Shown: piece by piece, positions 25,251 to 34,695 of the stretch
Numbering within the stretch: the first letter of the stretch is position 1
Layout: each line of letters opens with the position of its first letter
Origin: Oribacterium sp.
GTDB taxonomy: Bacteria > Bacillota > Clostridia > Lachnospirales > Lachnospiraceae
DNA length: 64,000 nucleotides
Assembly: GCA_004554245.1 (NCBI GenBank)
Contig: SFND01000005.1
Location: forward strand, 1 to 64,000
Direction: 5' to 3'
Notes under the pieces: model-generated
The model's input: the letters and a program-made list of their open reading frames with translations, nothing else
What the model was told of the DNA's origin: nothing
The model's database searches: none
Position numbers and translations under genes: made by a program

Positions 25251-26294
25251 ATGTTTGTACTTGTATTGTTGCTTTTAGTCATCGTGGTGCTGATGCGGAT
25301 GATCTGCATCGTGCCGCAGGGACATGCGTATGTGACGGAGATGCTGGGGCAGTACAGCGGTACCTGGGGTGCGGGTCTTCACTTTAAGATTCCGATCGTG
25401 CAGCGGGTCATCAAGAAGGTGAGCCTGAAGGAGCAGGTGCTGGATTTCCCGCCGCAGCCGGTGATCACGAAGGATAATGTCACCATGACCATCGATTCGG
25501 TGGTGTTCATGAAGGTGCAGGATCCGAAGCTTTTCGTGTATGGCGTAGAGAATCCGCTGTCGGGTCTTCAGAATCTGTCGGCGACGACGCTGCGTGCGAT
25601 CATCGGTGACATGGAGCTCGATCAGACCCTGACGAGCCGTGATCAGATCAATGCGCGCATGCAGACGACACTGGATGTGGCGACGGACCCGTGGGGCATC
25701 AAGGTTACGAGAGTCGAAATTAAGAACATTCAGCCGCCGAAGGAGATCGAGGAGGTCATGACGAAGCAGATGCGTGCAGAGCGTGAGCGCCGTCAGACCG
25801 TGCTCGAGGCACAGGCGCATCAGGAAGCGGTCGTCACCAGAGCGAAGGGTGACCAGCAGGCGAAGGTCATCGCCGCGCAGGCGGAGCGAGATGCACAGAT
25901 CGCCCTGGCGGAAGGTAAGGCGAAGAGTATCGACCTCGTCTATGAGGCGGAGGCACGTGGTATCGAGCGTCTGAACCGTGCGCAGGTCAGTGAAGGTGTG
26001 CTGAAGCTGAAGGGCCTCGATGCACTGAAGGAGGTTTCCAATGGCCGTGCGACGAAGATCTTTATGCCGTCCGACATAACCCAGGCCGTTTCGACGCTGG
26101 GCGTCGTCGGTGAGAGCCTCGGCATCGGGGATGCGACGCCGGTCGATCACAGTGCGCCGGCAGCACCGAAGGCACCGGTCGATCCGTGCATCAATGAAGA
26201 ATCCAGTGCGACGACGGTGGGTGCGGCAGCAACCGGCCACCAGATCGCACATGAGGTGCAGTCCAGCTACGGAAAGCTGGGCGTGGACCAGTAA
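25251..26294 (+). CDS. SPFH/Band 7 membrane protein (stomatin-like)
   Basis: A 347-aa protein with one N-terminal membrane helix (residues 1-20), then the Band 7 domain (IVPQGHAYVTEMLGQYSGTW, LDFPPQPVITKDNVTMTIDS), then an Ala/Glu/Arg-rich coiled coil (about 170-260: RAERERRQTVLEAQAHQEAV). The last 60 residues are low-complexity. Such proteins form membrane microdomain scaffolds. The usual NfeD partner is not adjacent. AAAGGAG precedes the ATG, and TATAAT at 25200-25205 is a likely -10 box. The C-terminal Ala/Pro/Thr-rich tail fits the general trend in this window. Confidence 0.9.
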   Translation: MFVLVLLLLVIVVLMRMICIVPQGHAYVTEMLGQYSGTWGAGLHFKIPIVQRVIKKVSLKEQVLDFPPQPVITKDNVTMTIDSVVFMKVQDPKLFVYGVENPLSGLQNLSATTLRAIIGDMELDQTLTSRDQINARMQTTLDVATDPWGIKVTRVEIKNIQPPKEIEEVMTKQMRAERERRQTVLEAQAHQEAVVTRAKGDQQAKVIAAQAERDAQIALAEGKAKSIDLVYEAEARGIERLNRAQVSEGVLKLKGLDALKEVSNGRATKIFMPSDITQAVSTLGVVGESLGIGDATPVDHSAPAAPKAPVDPCINEESSATTVGAAATGHQIAHEVQSSYGKLGVDQ

Positions 26295-26300
26295 AAGAAG

Positions 26301-26340
26301 AGGGAATCCCTTTCGTAACCAGAAGGGATTCCCTTTTTCG
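26301..26340 (+). terminator. Terminator of the SPFH gene
   Basis: AGGGAATCCCTT (26301-26312) and its perfect complement (26323-26334) are followed by TTTTTC. Confidence 0.85.
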
Positions 26341-26349
26341 TTGCAGAAA

Positions 26350-26418
26350 ATGGGGTCTGACCCCATTAAATTTTTCTAAACAAAATCTAAAGTCGAAGTT
26401 TATGGGGTCAGACCCCAT
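26350..26418. repeat. GGGGTC-palindrome element, copy 1
   Basis: ATGGGGTCTGACCCCAT at 26350 and its complement at 26402 form 17-bp inverted ends, each itself a palindrome, around an AT-rich core. It lies between the SPFH terminator and the end of the convergent DUF1836 gene. The right end continues with TTACGAAATTCTTAAG, as in the other copies. Confidence 0.75.
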
Positions 26419-26428
26419 TACGAAATTC

Positions 26429-26917
26429 TTAAGATGCGGTGTCGGACGCCAGGAAGAGGTCGTTCAGGTAGATGACCTGGGCGACGGCGGAGGTGACGCG
26501 GTAGAGGACCTTCTTTTCGAAGGAGACGCCGTCGGTGTGGAGCGGGCTTTCGTCGCGGTCCTCGAAGAGGATGATGAGCTTCTTCTCGAGCTCCATGCAG
26601 AAATAGTTGTAGGCGATCGGAAGCGGATAGCTTTTCTTCTGCATGTCGATGAGCGAGGCGATGTGGTCCATCGCGAGGACCTGCTTCACGAGGACGAGGA
26701 AGATCGCGTAGGCGATCTGGTCGGCGTAGTACTGCTTCTTCAGTGGTCGGTCGATGTAGCCTTTCTTTACGTAGTTGCTGATCATCGAGGAGGTGACCGG
26801 GATGTTCAGCGGTGAGAGGCATTCGTTGATATACTTGACGGTCTGCTCGAGGTAGAGTCCTACATTCGGGAGCTCATCGTAGCGTGGCATCCGGAAATCT
26901 CTGGCTGGTAAATTCAT
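26429..26917 (-). CDS. DUF1836 domain protein
   Basis: A 162-aa protein of the DUF1836 family, common in Clostridia. The start at 26917 is chosen for its GGGGGAAG ribosome-binding site; the frame is open upstream. The N-terminal half has a winged-helix/MerR-like look (PVTSSMISNYVKKGYIDRPL, then QYYADQIAYAIFLVLVKQVL). It is likely a small transcriptional regulator, but no target is known. It is convergent with the SPFH gene and divergent from degV. Confidence 0.85.
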   Translation of the reverse strand: MNLPARDFRMPRYDELPNVGLYLEQTVKYINECLSPLNIPVTSSMISNYVKKGYIDRPLKKQYYADQIAYAIFLVLVKQVLAMDHIASLIDMQKKSYPLPIAYNYFCMELEKKLIILFEDRDESPLHTDGVSFEKKVLYRVTSAVAQVIYLNDLFLASDTAS

Positions 26918-27133
26918 TTGTTCTTCCCCCATTAAATATGTGCGTGTTTCAAGTCGCTTCGTGCCCGGTGTATGAATAGCGCGATCGTGCGGCCTGGTCC
27001 AATGCTTCTCCGTTTCGTGTATACAAAGCGTCTGCCTGTGAACGAGCAGACGGAAGTCGTGCCGCTTCTGGCGAATCAATAATCAGTATTTTACATCGGG
27101 TTTTAAAAAACCGCAATAGAGTTTTGCTATAGC

Positions 27134-27162
27134 TTGACAAAACGATGCGGAATGGCTACTAT
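27134..27162 (+). promoter_or_regulatory. Promoter of the DegV gene
   Basis: TTGACA at 27134-27139 is a perfect -35, followed by a 17-nt spacer and TACTAT at 27157-27162. The surrounding 100 bp are AT-rich. Confidence 0.65.
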
Positions 27163-27211
27163 ACAACATGATAAAAGATTTCGGAAAACCGATGATTTAG
27201 AGAACAAAGCG

Positions 27212-28042
27212 ATGAAGATGAGAATTGTGGCGGATTCGTCCGCAAATCTGTTAGAGATGAAGGATGTGGAGTTCGCGAGTGTGCCGTTGCACATCATCGT
27301 GGGCGAGCGGGACTATGCGGATACGGCGGAGATCGATCTCGCGGCTTTCCAGCAGCATCTCCGGGAGTATAAGGGAAAGACGACCACGGCGGCACCGAGT
27401 CCGGGCGAGTGGGAGGAGGCCTTCGGCGATGCGGATGTCATCTTCTGCCTCACGCTGACGGGGGCCATGTCGGGGACCCACAACAGTGCAGTGATCGCGG
27501 GGGAAAGCTACGAGAGCGAGCATCCGGGGGCGAAGGTATATGTCCTGGATTCGCTGTCGACGGGCCCGGAGATATATCTGCTGGCAGAGAAGACGCGCGA
27601 GCTGATTCTGGCAGGCATGGAACCGGAGAAGATCTATGAGGAGATCCGGGCCTATCACCAGACGACGCATCTCTACTTCTCGCTGGCCTCGGTGGATAAT
27701 TTCGCGAAAAACGGCCGTGTGAGTCACGTGATCGCGAAGGGGATCGGCCTCATGGGCATCCGGATCGTGGGGACCGCGAGCCCGGAGGGAACGCTCGACT
27801 TCAAGGGCAAGTGCCGTGGTGACAAGAAGGCGCTGGCGCTGATTCTCGAGAAGATGAAGGAGCTCGGATACAAGGGCGGCAGGGTCGTCATCGCACACAA
27901 CCAGAACGAGGAGGCGGCGCTGCAGCTCAAGATGCGAATCGAGGAGCTGTTCGGTTTCTTCAACGGCGTGATCCATCCGGAGCGGGCACTGTGCTGCTAC
28001 TATGCAGAGCCGGGCTCGGTGATGGTCGGATTTGAGGCGTGA
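27212..28042 (+). CDS. DegV family fatty-acid-binding protein
   Basis: A 276-aa DegV protein: MRIVADSSANLL at the start, TTAAPSPGEWEEAF with the lipid-head contacts, LTGAMSGTHNSA, and LYFSLASVDNFAKNGRVSHV in the second domain. Family members bind fatty acids and can serve the FakA/FakB kinase system. No fakA is nearby. The start at 27212 is taken because the in-frame upstream codons fall inside the promoter; its ribosome-binding site is weak, and the next in-frame ATG (27218) is possible. Confidence 0.88.
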   Translation: MKMRIVADSSANLLEMKDVEFASVPLHIIVGERDYADTAEIDLAAFQQHLREYKGKTTTAAPSPGEWEEAFGDADVIFCLTLTGAMSGTHNSAVIAGESYESEHPGAKVYVLDSLSTGPEIYLLAEKTRELILAGMEPEKIYEEIRAYHQTTHLYFSLASVDNFAKNGRVSHVIAKGIGLMGIRIVGTASPEGTLDFKGKCRGDKKALALILEKMKELGYKGGRVVIAHNQNEEAALQLKMRIEELFGFFNGVIHPERALCCYYAEPGSVMVGFEA

Positions 28043-28110
28043 GAAGAAAATGGTGGATTGCGTCCCTCTTTTTAATACTGTAAAATCAGAGAAAAAGAGG
28101 AGGCAGTGTT

Positions 28111-28896
28111 ATGAACGGTGATCAGAGAGGTGCGCAGATGCTTACATTTTCGGACGGCAGTCAGCTGGATCCGGCGCTCATACTCTATATTATGATGAGG
28201 CGAAACTACGCAGAGTTTCACCTGGCAGGTGGGAAGCTCAAGGAGGCTCGTGTGACCATGGCGCAGCTGGAGACACGGCTCGGCGTGGAGTTCGTGAAGA
28301 TCCACCGGAGTACCCTGGTTTCTGTCCGCGCCATCCATGATGTGACGGATACGGTCAATCTGAACAACGGCGAAAAGCTTAACTATGTCGCCAGTAAAAA
28401 GACCTGGCTGCAGTCAGAACTCCGGGAGCGGAGGAAGCGCCTGCTGCAGGTGCTTCCAGAGGCCGGACAGACGGATTTCCGGGAGCATTATCGTGTCTTT
28501 GACACCCTTCCCTTCGCGTTCACGGACATCGAGATGGTCTTCGACGAGAAGAACAACGCCGTGGACTGGATCTTCCGTTACGGAAATCCCGCGCTGGCCG
28601 AGCTCGAGAAGCTGCCGCTCGACACCATGATCGGTGCCTCCTTCGGCAGCCTCTTCCCTAACATGGACGCCAAGTGGCTGCGCGCCTATGAGCGCTCCGC
28701 TCTCTATGGCGAGACCCTGGAAATCCTCGATTATTCCCCGGAAATCGACACCTACCTGAAAATCATCAGCTTCCCGACCTTCCCCGGACACTGCGGCTGC
28801 ATCCTCTTCGATGTCAGCAGAATCCGTTTCGGTAATACACCGTCCCCGGCTGATCGGGCAATGCTTCTGTACCTGACACAGATGGCCAGAAGCTGA
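28111..28896 (+). CDS. LytTR DNA-binding protein with C-terminal PAS-like domain
   Basis: A 261-aa protein with unusual domain order. Residues 8-105 are a LytTR domain (EFHLAGGKLKEARVTMAQLE, then FVKIHRSTLVSVRAIHDV). Residues 120-250 resemble a PAS sensor (AFTDIEMVFDEKNNAVDWIF, then GNPALAELEKLP). It has no receiver domain, so it is probably a one-component regulator that senses a small ligand or redox state. AGGAGG lies ahead of the start. Targets are not evident. Confidence 0.85.
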   Translation: MNGDQRGAQMLTFSDGSQLDPALILYIMMRRNYAEFHLAGGKLKEARVTMAQLETRLGVEFVKIHRSTLVSVRAIHDVTDTVNLNNGEKLNYVASKKTWLQSELRERRKRLLQVLPEAGQTDFREHYRVFDTLPFAFTDIEMVFDEKNNAVDWIFRYGNPALAELEKLPLDTMIGASFGSLFPNMDAKWLRAYERSALYGETLEILDYSPEIDTYLKIISFPTFPGHCGCILFDVSRIRFGNTPSPADRAMLLYLTQMARS

Positions 28897-28928
28897 CGGG
28901 GGATTTTTTTGTAATTCAGCATTACCGA

Positions 28929-29354
28929 TTGTTTTTGACATTGGCGTCGGACATCGTGCCGGCAGCCAGAGAAAAGATCCGGGGAAGCGCGCCGTACGTC
29001 GGCATCGCAGGGTACTCGCTGGCCGGACTGTTCGCACTCTATGCGATGTACCGCTGCGACTGTTTCGCGCGGGTGGCCAGCATGTCCGGCTCCCTGTGGT
29101 TTCCGAAGTTCCGGGAATACGTGCTTCGGCATGAGCTGATACGGAAACCGAAGAAGCTCTACATGTCGTTAGGGGATGCCGAGGCGAAGACGAAGCATGC
29201 GGTGCTGAAGACCGTGCAGGAAAATACGGAGGCGATTCTTCAGCACTATCAGGAGCTCGGCGTGGATGTACGCTGGGAGCTGAACCCCGGAAATCACTTC
29301 CGGGACGCGGCGATGCGAAGCGCAAAAGGTATCAAAGCGATACTGGAAGCGTAA
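28929..29354 (+). pseudogene. 5'-truncated alpha/beta-hydrolase (esterase) remnant
   Basis: The frame encodes the C-terminal half of a putative esterase: the nucleophile elbow GYSLAGLFALYAMYRCD and the C-terminal His region ELNPGNHFRDAAMR. The N-terminal 100 or so residues with the first strands are missing, and no ribosome-binding site precedes any start codon. It begins only about 30 bp after the LytTR gene. It is best read as a relic of an IroE/YbbA-like hydrolase gene cut by a deletion. Confidence 0.65.
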
Positions 29355-29480
29355 TTGCGTCAGGAAGTCCGAGGCTCGAAATAACTGGAATGATGCAGGA
29401 AAAATACGGGATGTAATGTGAGCGACGAAGCAGAAGGTATCGGATGAAGCAGTGGGATGCAACATTGAACCAAGATGATG

Positions 29481-29535
29481 AACGGGACGTGCATGGTACA
29501 TGCCGCACCATGCGTGTTCCGTTCTGCTTTTGTTT
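29481..29535 (+). terminator. Hairpin with T-rich tail before cbiB
   Basis: The 16-bp stem (29481-29496 with 29508-29523, three G-U pairs) has an 11-nt loop and is followed by CTGCTTTTGTTT. It separates the esterase remnant from the cobalamin operon. Confidence 0.65.
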
Positions 29536-29577
29536 ATGGTAAAATAGTTCCAATTTCTGTATTTGGGAGAGTGTAGC

Positions 29578-30573
29578 ATGTACGAGCGAATCATGATTCT
29601 GATTATGGCGCTGATCGTCGATCTGGTCTTCGGGGATCCGCACAACTGGTTCCATCCGGTGATGGCGATGGGCCGCGGCATCGAGTGGCTGGAGAAGTTC
29701 CTGCGCCGGAGCCTCCATATCTCGGAGGATCCGGAGGCGGGCCGTGGGAAGAAGCAGTTCGCGGGTGCGATTCTCGTCGTGCTGATGCTCGTGATCTTCA
29801 CGGTTATCCCGCTCATCATTCACAACATCGCGACGATGTTCGGCGAGACCCTGACCTGGGCGATCGACGCCTTCCTCGCCTACCAGATGCTCGCGATGAA
29901 GCAGCTGAAGCGGGAATCCATGAAGGTCTATGAGGCCCTCAAGCGTAAAAATATCAAGGATGCGCGCGAAGCGGTCTCGATGATCGTGGGTCGTGACACG
30001 AAGCGTCTCAATATGACCGGTGTCACGAAGGCGACGGTCGAGACGGTCGCGGAGAATGCCTCCGACGGGGTGGTCGCACCGCTCCTGTTCATGATGGTGT
30101 TCGGTGTGGCCGGTGGCTGGTTCTATAAGACCGTCAACACCATGGACTCCATGATCGGCTACAAGAACGACCAGTATAAGTACTTCGGCACCGCGGCGGC
30201 TCGCCTCGATGATATCTGCAACTTCATCCCGGCGCGCATCAGCGCACTGTTCATGTGCATCGCGGCCATGTTCCTGGGCCTCGACTGGAAGGGCGCGTTC
30301 CGTATCTGGCGTCGCGACGCGCGGAAATCCACGAGCCCGAACTCCGGGCAGACGGAAGCTGCCATGGCCGGCGCGCTCGGCGTCGAGCTCCTCGGAGACG
30401 CATACTACTTCGGAAAGCTCGTTCACAAGCCGGCGATCGGTGACAGCAAGCGCGAAATCACACCAGAGGATATCGAAACAGCGAATCGCATCATGTACCT
30501 GAGCGTGTTCATGATCTACTTCGTCGGCATCATGATCATGCGGACCGTCATGCTGTATAGCGGCTGGATCTGA
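29578..30573 (+). CDS. cbiB: Adenosylcobinamide-phosphate synthase
   Basis: A 331-aa membrane enzyme attaching (R)-1-amino-2-propanol phosphate to adenosylcobyric acid. Typical segments: LIVDLVFGDPHNWFHPVMAM at the N-terminus, KATVETVAENASDGVVAPL in the middle and SPNSGQTEAAMAGALGVELL near the end. The start at 29578 follows GGGAGAG; a TTG start 15 bp upstream is less likely. No cobalamin riboswitch is visible upstream. It is first of a five-gene run of cobalamin genes on this strand. Confidence 0.95.
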   Translation: MYERIMILIMALIVDLVFGDPHNWFHPVMAMGRGIEWLEKFLRRSLHISEDPEAGRGKKQFAGAILVVLMLVIFTVIPLIIHNIATMFGETLTWAIDAFLAYQMLAMKQLKRESMKVYEALKRKNIKDAREAVSMIVGRDTKRLNMTGVTKATVETVAENASDGVVAPLLFMMVFGVAGGWFYKTVNTMDSMIGYKNDQYKYFGTAAARLDDICNFIPARISALFMCIAAMFLGLDWKGAFRIWRRDARKSTSPNSGQTEAAMAGALGVELLGDAYYFGKLVHKPAIGDSKREITPEDIETANRIMYLSVFMIYFVGIMIMRTVMLYSGWI

Positions 30574-30680
30574 ACACACGGACCAGCTATGCAGGGAAGG
30601 ATGCTTCGGACTTCGCAGCGGCCTGCCTCCAGTTGCTTAAAGGGCTGGACTCTCCGTCGACGACAAAGAAAGTAAGGTTT

Positions 30681-32144
30681 ATGAACTATGTACATGGCGG
30701 CGATGTGTATCGCCGCGCAGTTGATCTCGATTATTCTGTAAATATCAATCCGCTGGGCATGCCTCCACGGGCGTGCCAGGCGGCGAAGCACGGCGTCGAC
30801 CAGAGCACCGCCTATCCGGACTGGAAGGTGGAGAAGCTCCGCGACGCCGTCGTTTCGTTTCTGAACCGGAAGTTTGCGGTGGTCGTTTCGTCTGCCGGGG
30901 CCAATGCGGACATCGGTGTTCCATCCGCCGGGATGCGGACAGACGATATGGCTGCTGGCGCGTCGACCTGCGCAGCAGGGACTGGGCCGGTGCTAGGGGG
31001 AATCGAAACACATGAAGCATGCGCGGTCGCGCCGGAGTGGATCAGCTTCGGTAATGGTGCCGCGGATCTGATCTATCGTCTGATGCAGGTGCTTCGTCCG
31101 CAGCAGGTCGTCGTCGCGGCGCCGGCCTTCGCGGAGTACAGTGTCGCCGCGGAGCGCGTGGGGGCGCAGGTCGTCCCGGTCTATCTGTCGGAAGCGGACG
31201 ACTTTTCGTTCACACCGGCGGTAGAGGCAGCCTTTATCCATGCGATCGAGAGGTCTCCGTCCGGCTCCGCGGTCTTCCTCTGTAATCCGAACAATCCGGA
31301 TGGCAATGTCATCCGCGCGGAGGTGCTGCAGCGCATCGCGGCGGTCTGTGAAGCGCACCACAGCTGGCTCCTCGTGGATGAGTGCTTCCTGCCGTTTCTT
31401 CGCTCCGACGACAGCACGCATTCGAGCGGTGGGCAGGAAGCAGGGGAGCGTGAGGCCCAGATGCCGAAGCCTATTTCCTTCGACGACAGCCCGCATGCAG
31501 CAGCGACGCATTTTTCTAATGCGGAGCATGCACTGCGTCCGAACGAGCTGGAATGCAGCATGGTGCCGTCGCTTCGTGCGTTCGAGCATCTCGTGATCCT
31601 GCGTGCCTTCACGAAGATCTACGGTATGCCGGGGCTGCGTCTCGGCTACATGCTGACGGCGACGCAGGCGCTGACGGACGCGGTGCGGGCGACGATGACA
31701 CCGTGGGAGATCAACCTTCCGGCGCAGCTCGCCGGCGTGGCGGCCCTCGAGGAAACAGAATTTGTGGAGAAGACACGGGCACTGATCCGCGCAGAACGGG
31801 CCTTCCTGGTGCAGACGCTCCCGACGCTTCCCTATGTGGAGAAGGTCTATGTGCCGGTATCGGATGCGAACTTCATCCTGTTCCGGACTGCGCTTACACA
31901 GCCGGACTGCCCGGATGGACGTGTGCGCAAGCCGGAATTGAAGTCGGAAAGCGATCCTTGCGTAAGTGAGAACAGGACTGTGTTTACGTCGCACAGCGTG
32001 GATTTAAAGGCGCTGCTGCTGGATCGAGGTGTACTGATTCGTGCCTGCGGGAACTACGAGGGCCTGGATACACGCTACTACCGGATCTGCGTGCGGACGC
32101 ACGAGGAGAATCTGAAGCTGATTCAGAGATGGCGAGCGTTATAG
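30681..32144 (+). CDS. cobD: Threonine-phosphate decarboxylase (CobD-like), with inserts
   Basis: A 487-aa PLP enzyme of the histidinol-phosphate aminotransferase fold. HGGDVYRRAVDLDYSVNINP opens it, as in CobD, and the PLP lysine is Lys312 in AFTKIYGMPGLRLGY. It supplies aminopropanol phosphate for CbiB, its neighbour. It is about 120 residues longer than typical CobD because of two low-complexity inserts. One follows KFAVVV (about residues 72-118, rich in Ala, Gly and Thr). One follows DECFLPFL (about 235-295, rich in Ser, Ala and His). Both fall in loops, so the enzyme may remain active. The first insert contains the word GGCCAATGC at 30899-30907. Confidence 0.85.
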   Translation: MNYVHGGDVYRRAVDLDYSVNINPLGMPPRACQAAKHGVDQSTAYPDWKVEKLRDAVVSFLNRKFAVVVSSAGANADIGVPSAGMRTDDMAAGASTCAAGTGPVLGGIETHEACAVAPEWISFGNGAADLIYRLMQVLRPQQVVVAAPAFAEYSVAAERVGAQVVPVYLSEADDFSFTPAVEAAFIHAIERSPSGSAVFLCNPNNPDGNVIRAEVLQRIAAVCEAHHSWLLVDECFLPFLRSDDSTHSSGGQEAGEREAQMPKPISFDDSPHAAATHFSNAEHALRPNELECSMVPSLRAFEHLVILRAFTKIYGMPGLRLGYMLTATQALTDAVRATMTPWEINLPAQLAGVAALEETEFVEKTRALIRAERAFLVQTLPTLPYVEKVYVPVSDANFILFRTALTQPDCPDGRVRKPELKSESDPCVSENRTVFTSHSVDLKALLLDRGVLIRACGNYEGLDTRYYRICVRTHEENLKLIQRWRAL

Positions 32145-32215
32145 AATGTGTATCTGTCCATGAGCCCGGATGATGAGAAAGGCACATGAAAGCAGGAGGA
32201 GAAAAGAGGCGCGGT

Positions 32216-33880
32216 ATGCACGTAGACGAAATGAAAATAGAAGCTGGGTTAAAACCAGGTAAAGTACCGGAGTCCGGCGTACCCGCCCACCGCGCGCGTG
32301 CGATCATGGTGCAGGGCACGATGTCGAACGCGGGGAAGAGTCTGCTGGTGGCGGGGCTCTGCCGCATCTTCCATGAGGATGGCTACAGGGTGGCTCCGTT
32401 TAAGGCGCAGAACATGGCGCTTAACAGCTTCATCACAGATGAAGGGCTCGAGATGGGTCGCGCGCAGGTCGTCCAGGCAGAGGCCGCCGGCATTGCCCCA
32501 GACGCGAGGATGAATCCGATTCTGCTGAAGCCGACCACCGATGTCGGCTCGCAGGTGATCGTGCGCGGAGTGGCGCAGGGCAATATGACGGCCCGTGAGT
32601 ACTATCGCAACAAGTGGGCGCTGCTGCCGGTCGTGCGCGCCGCCTACGAATCACTCGCGTCGGAGTATGACATCATCGTGATCGAGGGCGCGGGGAGTCC
32701 GGCGGAGGTGAATCTCCGGGAGGACGACCTCGTCAATATGGGGATGGCGGCGATCGCGGATGCGCCGGTGCTGCTGGTCGGCGACATCGACCGCGGCGGT
32801 GTATTTGCGCAGCTGCTCGGGACGCTCGAGCTGCTGGAGCCGGAGGAGCGGGCACGCATCCGGGGACTCATCATCAACAAGTTCCGCGGCGATAAGACGA
32901 TCCTCGATCCGGGGCTCGACATCCTCGAGGCGCGGACCGGCAAGGCAGTGCTCGGCGTGGTGCCTTATCTCGATGTCGCGCTGGAGGACGAGGATTCGCT
33001 CTCGACGGCGCTCGAGCAGCGACAGGCGGAGGGCGGCCTCGACATCGCGGTAATCCGTCTGCCGCGCATCAGTAATTTCACGGATTTCACGGCGCTCGCG
33101 ACGGAGCCGGGCGTCTCGGTCCGCTATGTGTCGAGCGTGCGAGAGCTCGGGGAGCCGGATGTGCTGATCCTGCCGGGCACGAAGAGCACGATCCGTGACC
33201 TCGACTGGCTGCGGAGCACCGGTCTCGAGGCGAAGATCCTGCAGAAGCAGGCGCGCGGCACGCTGATTCTCGGCATCTGCGGCGGCTTCCAGATGCTCGG
33301 CACCGAGGTCGTCGATGTCGAGGGCGTGGAAGGACCGGTGGGGGCCCGTACGCGGGGCCTCGGGCTCCTGCCGCTCCGCACGGAATTTGAGGCGGAGAAG
33401 ACCCGGACGCAGACGCGCCTCGTGCTTGAGGGCCTCACGGGTGAGTTTGCGGCGCTGAACGGCCAGCGCGTCGACGGCTACGAGATCCACATGGGGCGTA
33501 CGATCCCGGATCACCATACGACCGATGCGGTGCCGCGAGGCAATGCGCCGGATGATTCGACGCGCTGGCGTGACGAGGCCATGGTGCCGGCGGGTCCGGC
33601 ATCCGGTGCGGTCACGACCAGCCACTCGGCAGGCAGCTGCCTCTATGCACAGGCGGGCAATGTCTTCGGTACCTACCTGCATGGCTTCTTCGACCGTGAT
33701 GGACTCCGGAACGCCTTCGTGGAGCGACTGTGTCGACGAAAAGGCATTGACCCCGGGGACCGGGAGGTCGTAAACTATGAAGCATTCAAGGAAGCGCAGT
33801 TTGCGAAGCTGAGCGCGGCGCTTCGGGCGTCGCTCGACATGGCGCGTATCTACGAAATCCTCGAGGGTGAGCAGGTCTGA
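32216..33880 (+). CDS. cbiP: Cobyric acid synthase (amidotransferase)
   Basis: A 554-aa glutamine-dependent amidase that converts adenosylcobyrinic a,c-diamide to cobyric acid. The N-terminal dethiobiotin-synthetase-like domain has IMVQGTMSNAGKSLLVAGL. The C-terminal triad glutaminase has Cys355 in LILGICGGFQMLG and His489 in FGTYLHGFF. AAGAGG precedes 32216; an ATG at 32186 is an alternative. A roughly 40-aa insert rich in Thr/Ala/Pro lies just before the catalytic His (after GRTIPDHH), so the protein is longer than the usual 490-510 aa. Confidence 0.93.
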   Translation: MHVDEMKIEAGLKPGKVPESGVPAHRARAIMVQGTMSNAGKSLLVAGLCRIFHEDGYRVAPFKAQNMALNSFITDEGLEMGRAQVVQAEAAGIAPDARMNPILLKPTTDVGSQVIVRGVAQGNMTAREYYRNKWALLPVVRAAYESLASEYDIIVIEGAGSPAEVNLREDDLVNMGMAAIADAPVLLVGDIDRGGVFAQLLGTLELLEPEERARIRGLIINKFRGDKTILDPGLDILEARTGKAVLGVVPYLDVALEDEDSLSTALEQRQAEGGLDIAVIRLPRISNFTDFTALATEPGVSVRYVSSVRELGEPDVLILPGTKSTIRDLDWLRSTGLEAKILQKQARGTLILGICGGFQMLGTEVVDVEGVEGPVGARTRGLGLLPLRTEFEAEKTRTQTRLVLEGLTGEFAALNGQRVDGYEIHMGRTIPDHHTTDAVPRGNAPDDSTRWRDEAMVPAGPASGAVTTSHSAGSCLYAQAGNVFGTYLHGFFDRDGLRNAFVERLCRRKGIDPGDREVVNYEAFKEAQFAKLSAALRASLDMARIYEILEGEQV

Positions 33881-33997
33881 GAAGCGACGGTCCGCGGCGA
33901 GCAGGACAGCACGACCGTAGCGCGCATCTGGTGCGTCGACCGGCGGCACATGCTGGAAGCAGCAGATGGGTGAGCACGAAGGGAGCTCGGTGGAATC

Positions 33998-34600
33998 ATG
34001 ATTGAAATCTACCACGGTGATGGAAAAGGGAAGACGACGGCGGCGATCGGCGCCGCAGTGCGGGCAGCAGGTCACAGTGTGCCCGTGGTATTCTGTCAGT
34101 TTCTGAAGGACGGGCTGTCCGGCGAGATCAGTACACTGGAGAAGATCCCGGGCGTGTTCGTGCTGCTTCCGGAGCACTGCTATGGCTTCACCTTCCGGAT
34201 GACGGAGGAGGACAAGGCGGCGACCCGTGCGGATTCGGACACCCTGTTCCGGCGCGCGGTGCACACGATGGAGATCCTGCAGAAGACGGAGCCGCGGCGC
34301 GCAGAAGCCGCCCGTGCGCGGAAGGAGAAGATCGGCGTGGTGAAGCAGGAGCCGGAGAAGCCGGAAATCGCGGGGCTGTTCATCTTTGATGAGATCCTCG
34401 ATGTCGTCAACAAGGGACTGCTCGACCGCGACATGCTGATCCACTTTCTGTTCCGCCTGCCGCAGAACATGGAGGTCATCCTGACCGGACGAAACCCCGA
34501 CATCACCCTTCTCTCAATGGCGGATTACGTTACAAATATGGAGAAGGAAAAGCACCCGTACGACGACGGCATCACGGCGAGGGTCGGCGTGGAGAAGTGA
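33998..34600 (+). CDS. cobO: Cob(I)yrinic acid a,c-diamide adenosyltransferase, CobO type
   Basis: A 200-aa P-loop enzyme adding the upper adenosyl ligand from ATP. GDGKGKTTAAIG at residues 7-18 is the characteristic P-loop, VVFCQFLKDG follows, and LFIFDEILDVVNKGLLD plus VILTGRNPD complete the family pattern. A charged Arg/Lys/Glu-rich segment (about residues 100-125) looks extra. It is the fourth gene of the cobalamin run, after a 117-bp gap. Its stop overlaps a possible GTG start of cbiC. Confidence 0.92.
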   Translation: MIEIYHGDGKGKTTAAIGAAVRAAGHSVPVVFCQFLKDGLSGEISTLEKIPGVFVLLPEHCYGFTFRMTEEDKAATRADSDTLFRRAVHTMEILQKTEPRRAEAARARKEKIGVVKQEPEKPEIAGLFIFDEILDVVNKGLLDRDMLIHFLFRLPQNMEVILTGRNPDITLLSMADYVTNMEKEKHPYDDGITARVGVEK

Positions 34601-34695
34601 GGACGCCGGACTCCGAGCAGGATCGGAGCGGGGCTTCAGCAGCATGGCGAGAATCAGCGGAAAGCCCGGGCACGCCCCGGCAGCAGGAGAACATC

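Noticed and set aside
29355-29577. Cobalamin riboswitch before cbiB
   Set aside because: No B12-box-like sequence was found; only a terminator hairpin and a possible -10 box are visible.
30880-31560. Intein or intron explanation for the inserts in CobD and other enzymes
   Set aside because: Inserts are 30-70 residues, low-complexity, and lack splice-junction Cys/Ser...HN motifs; they are simply translated through.
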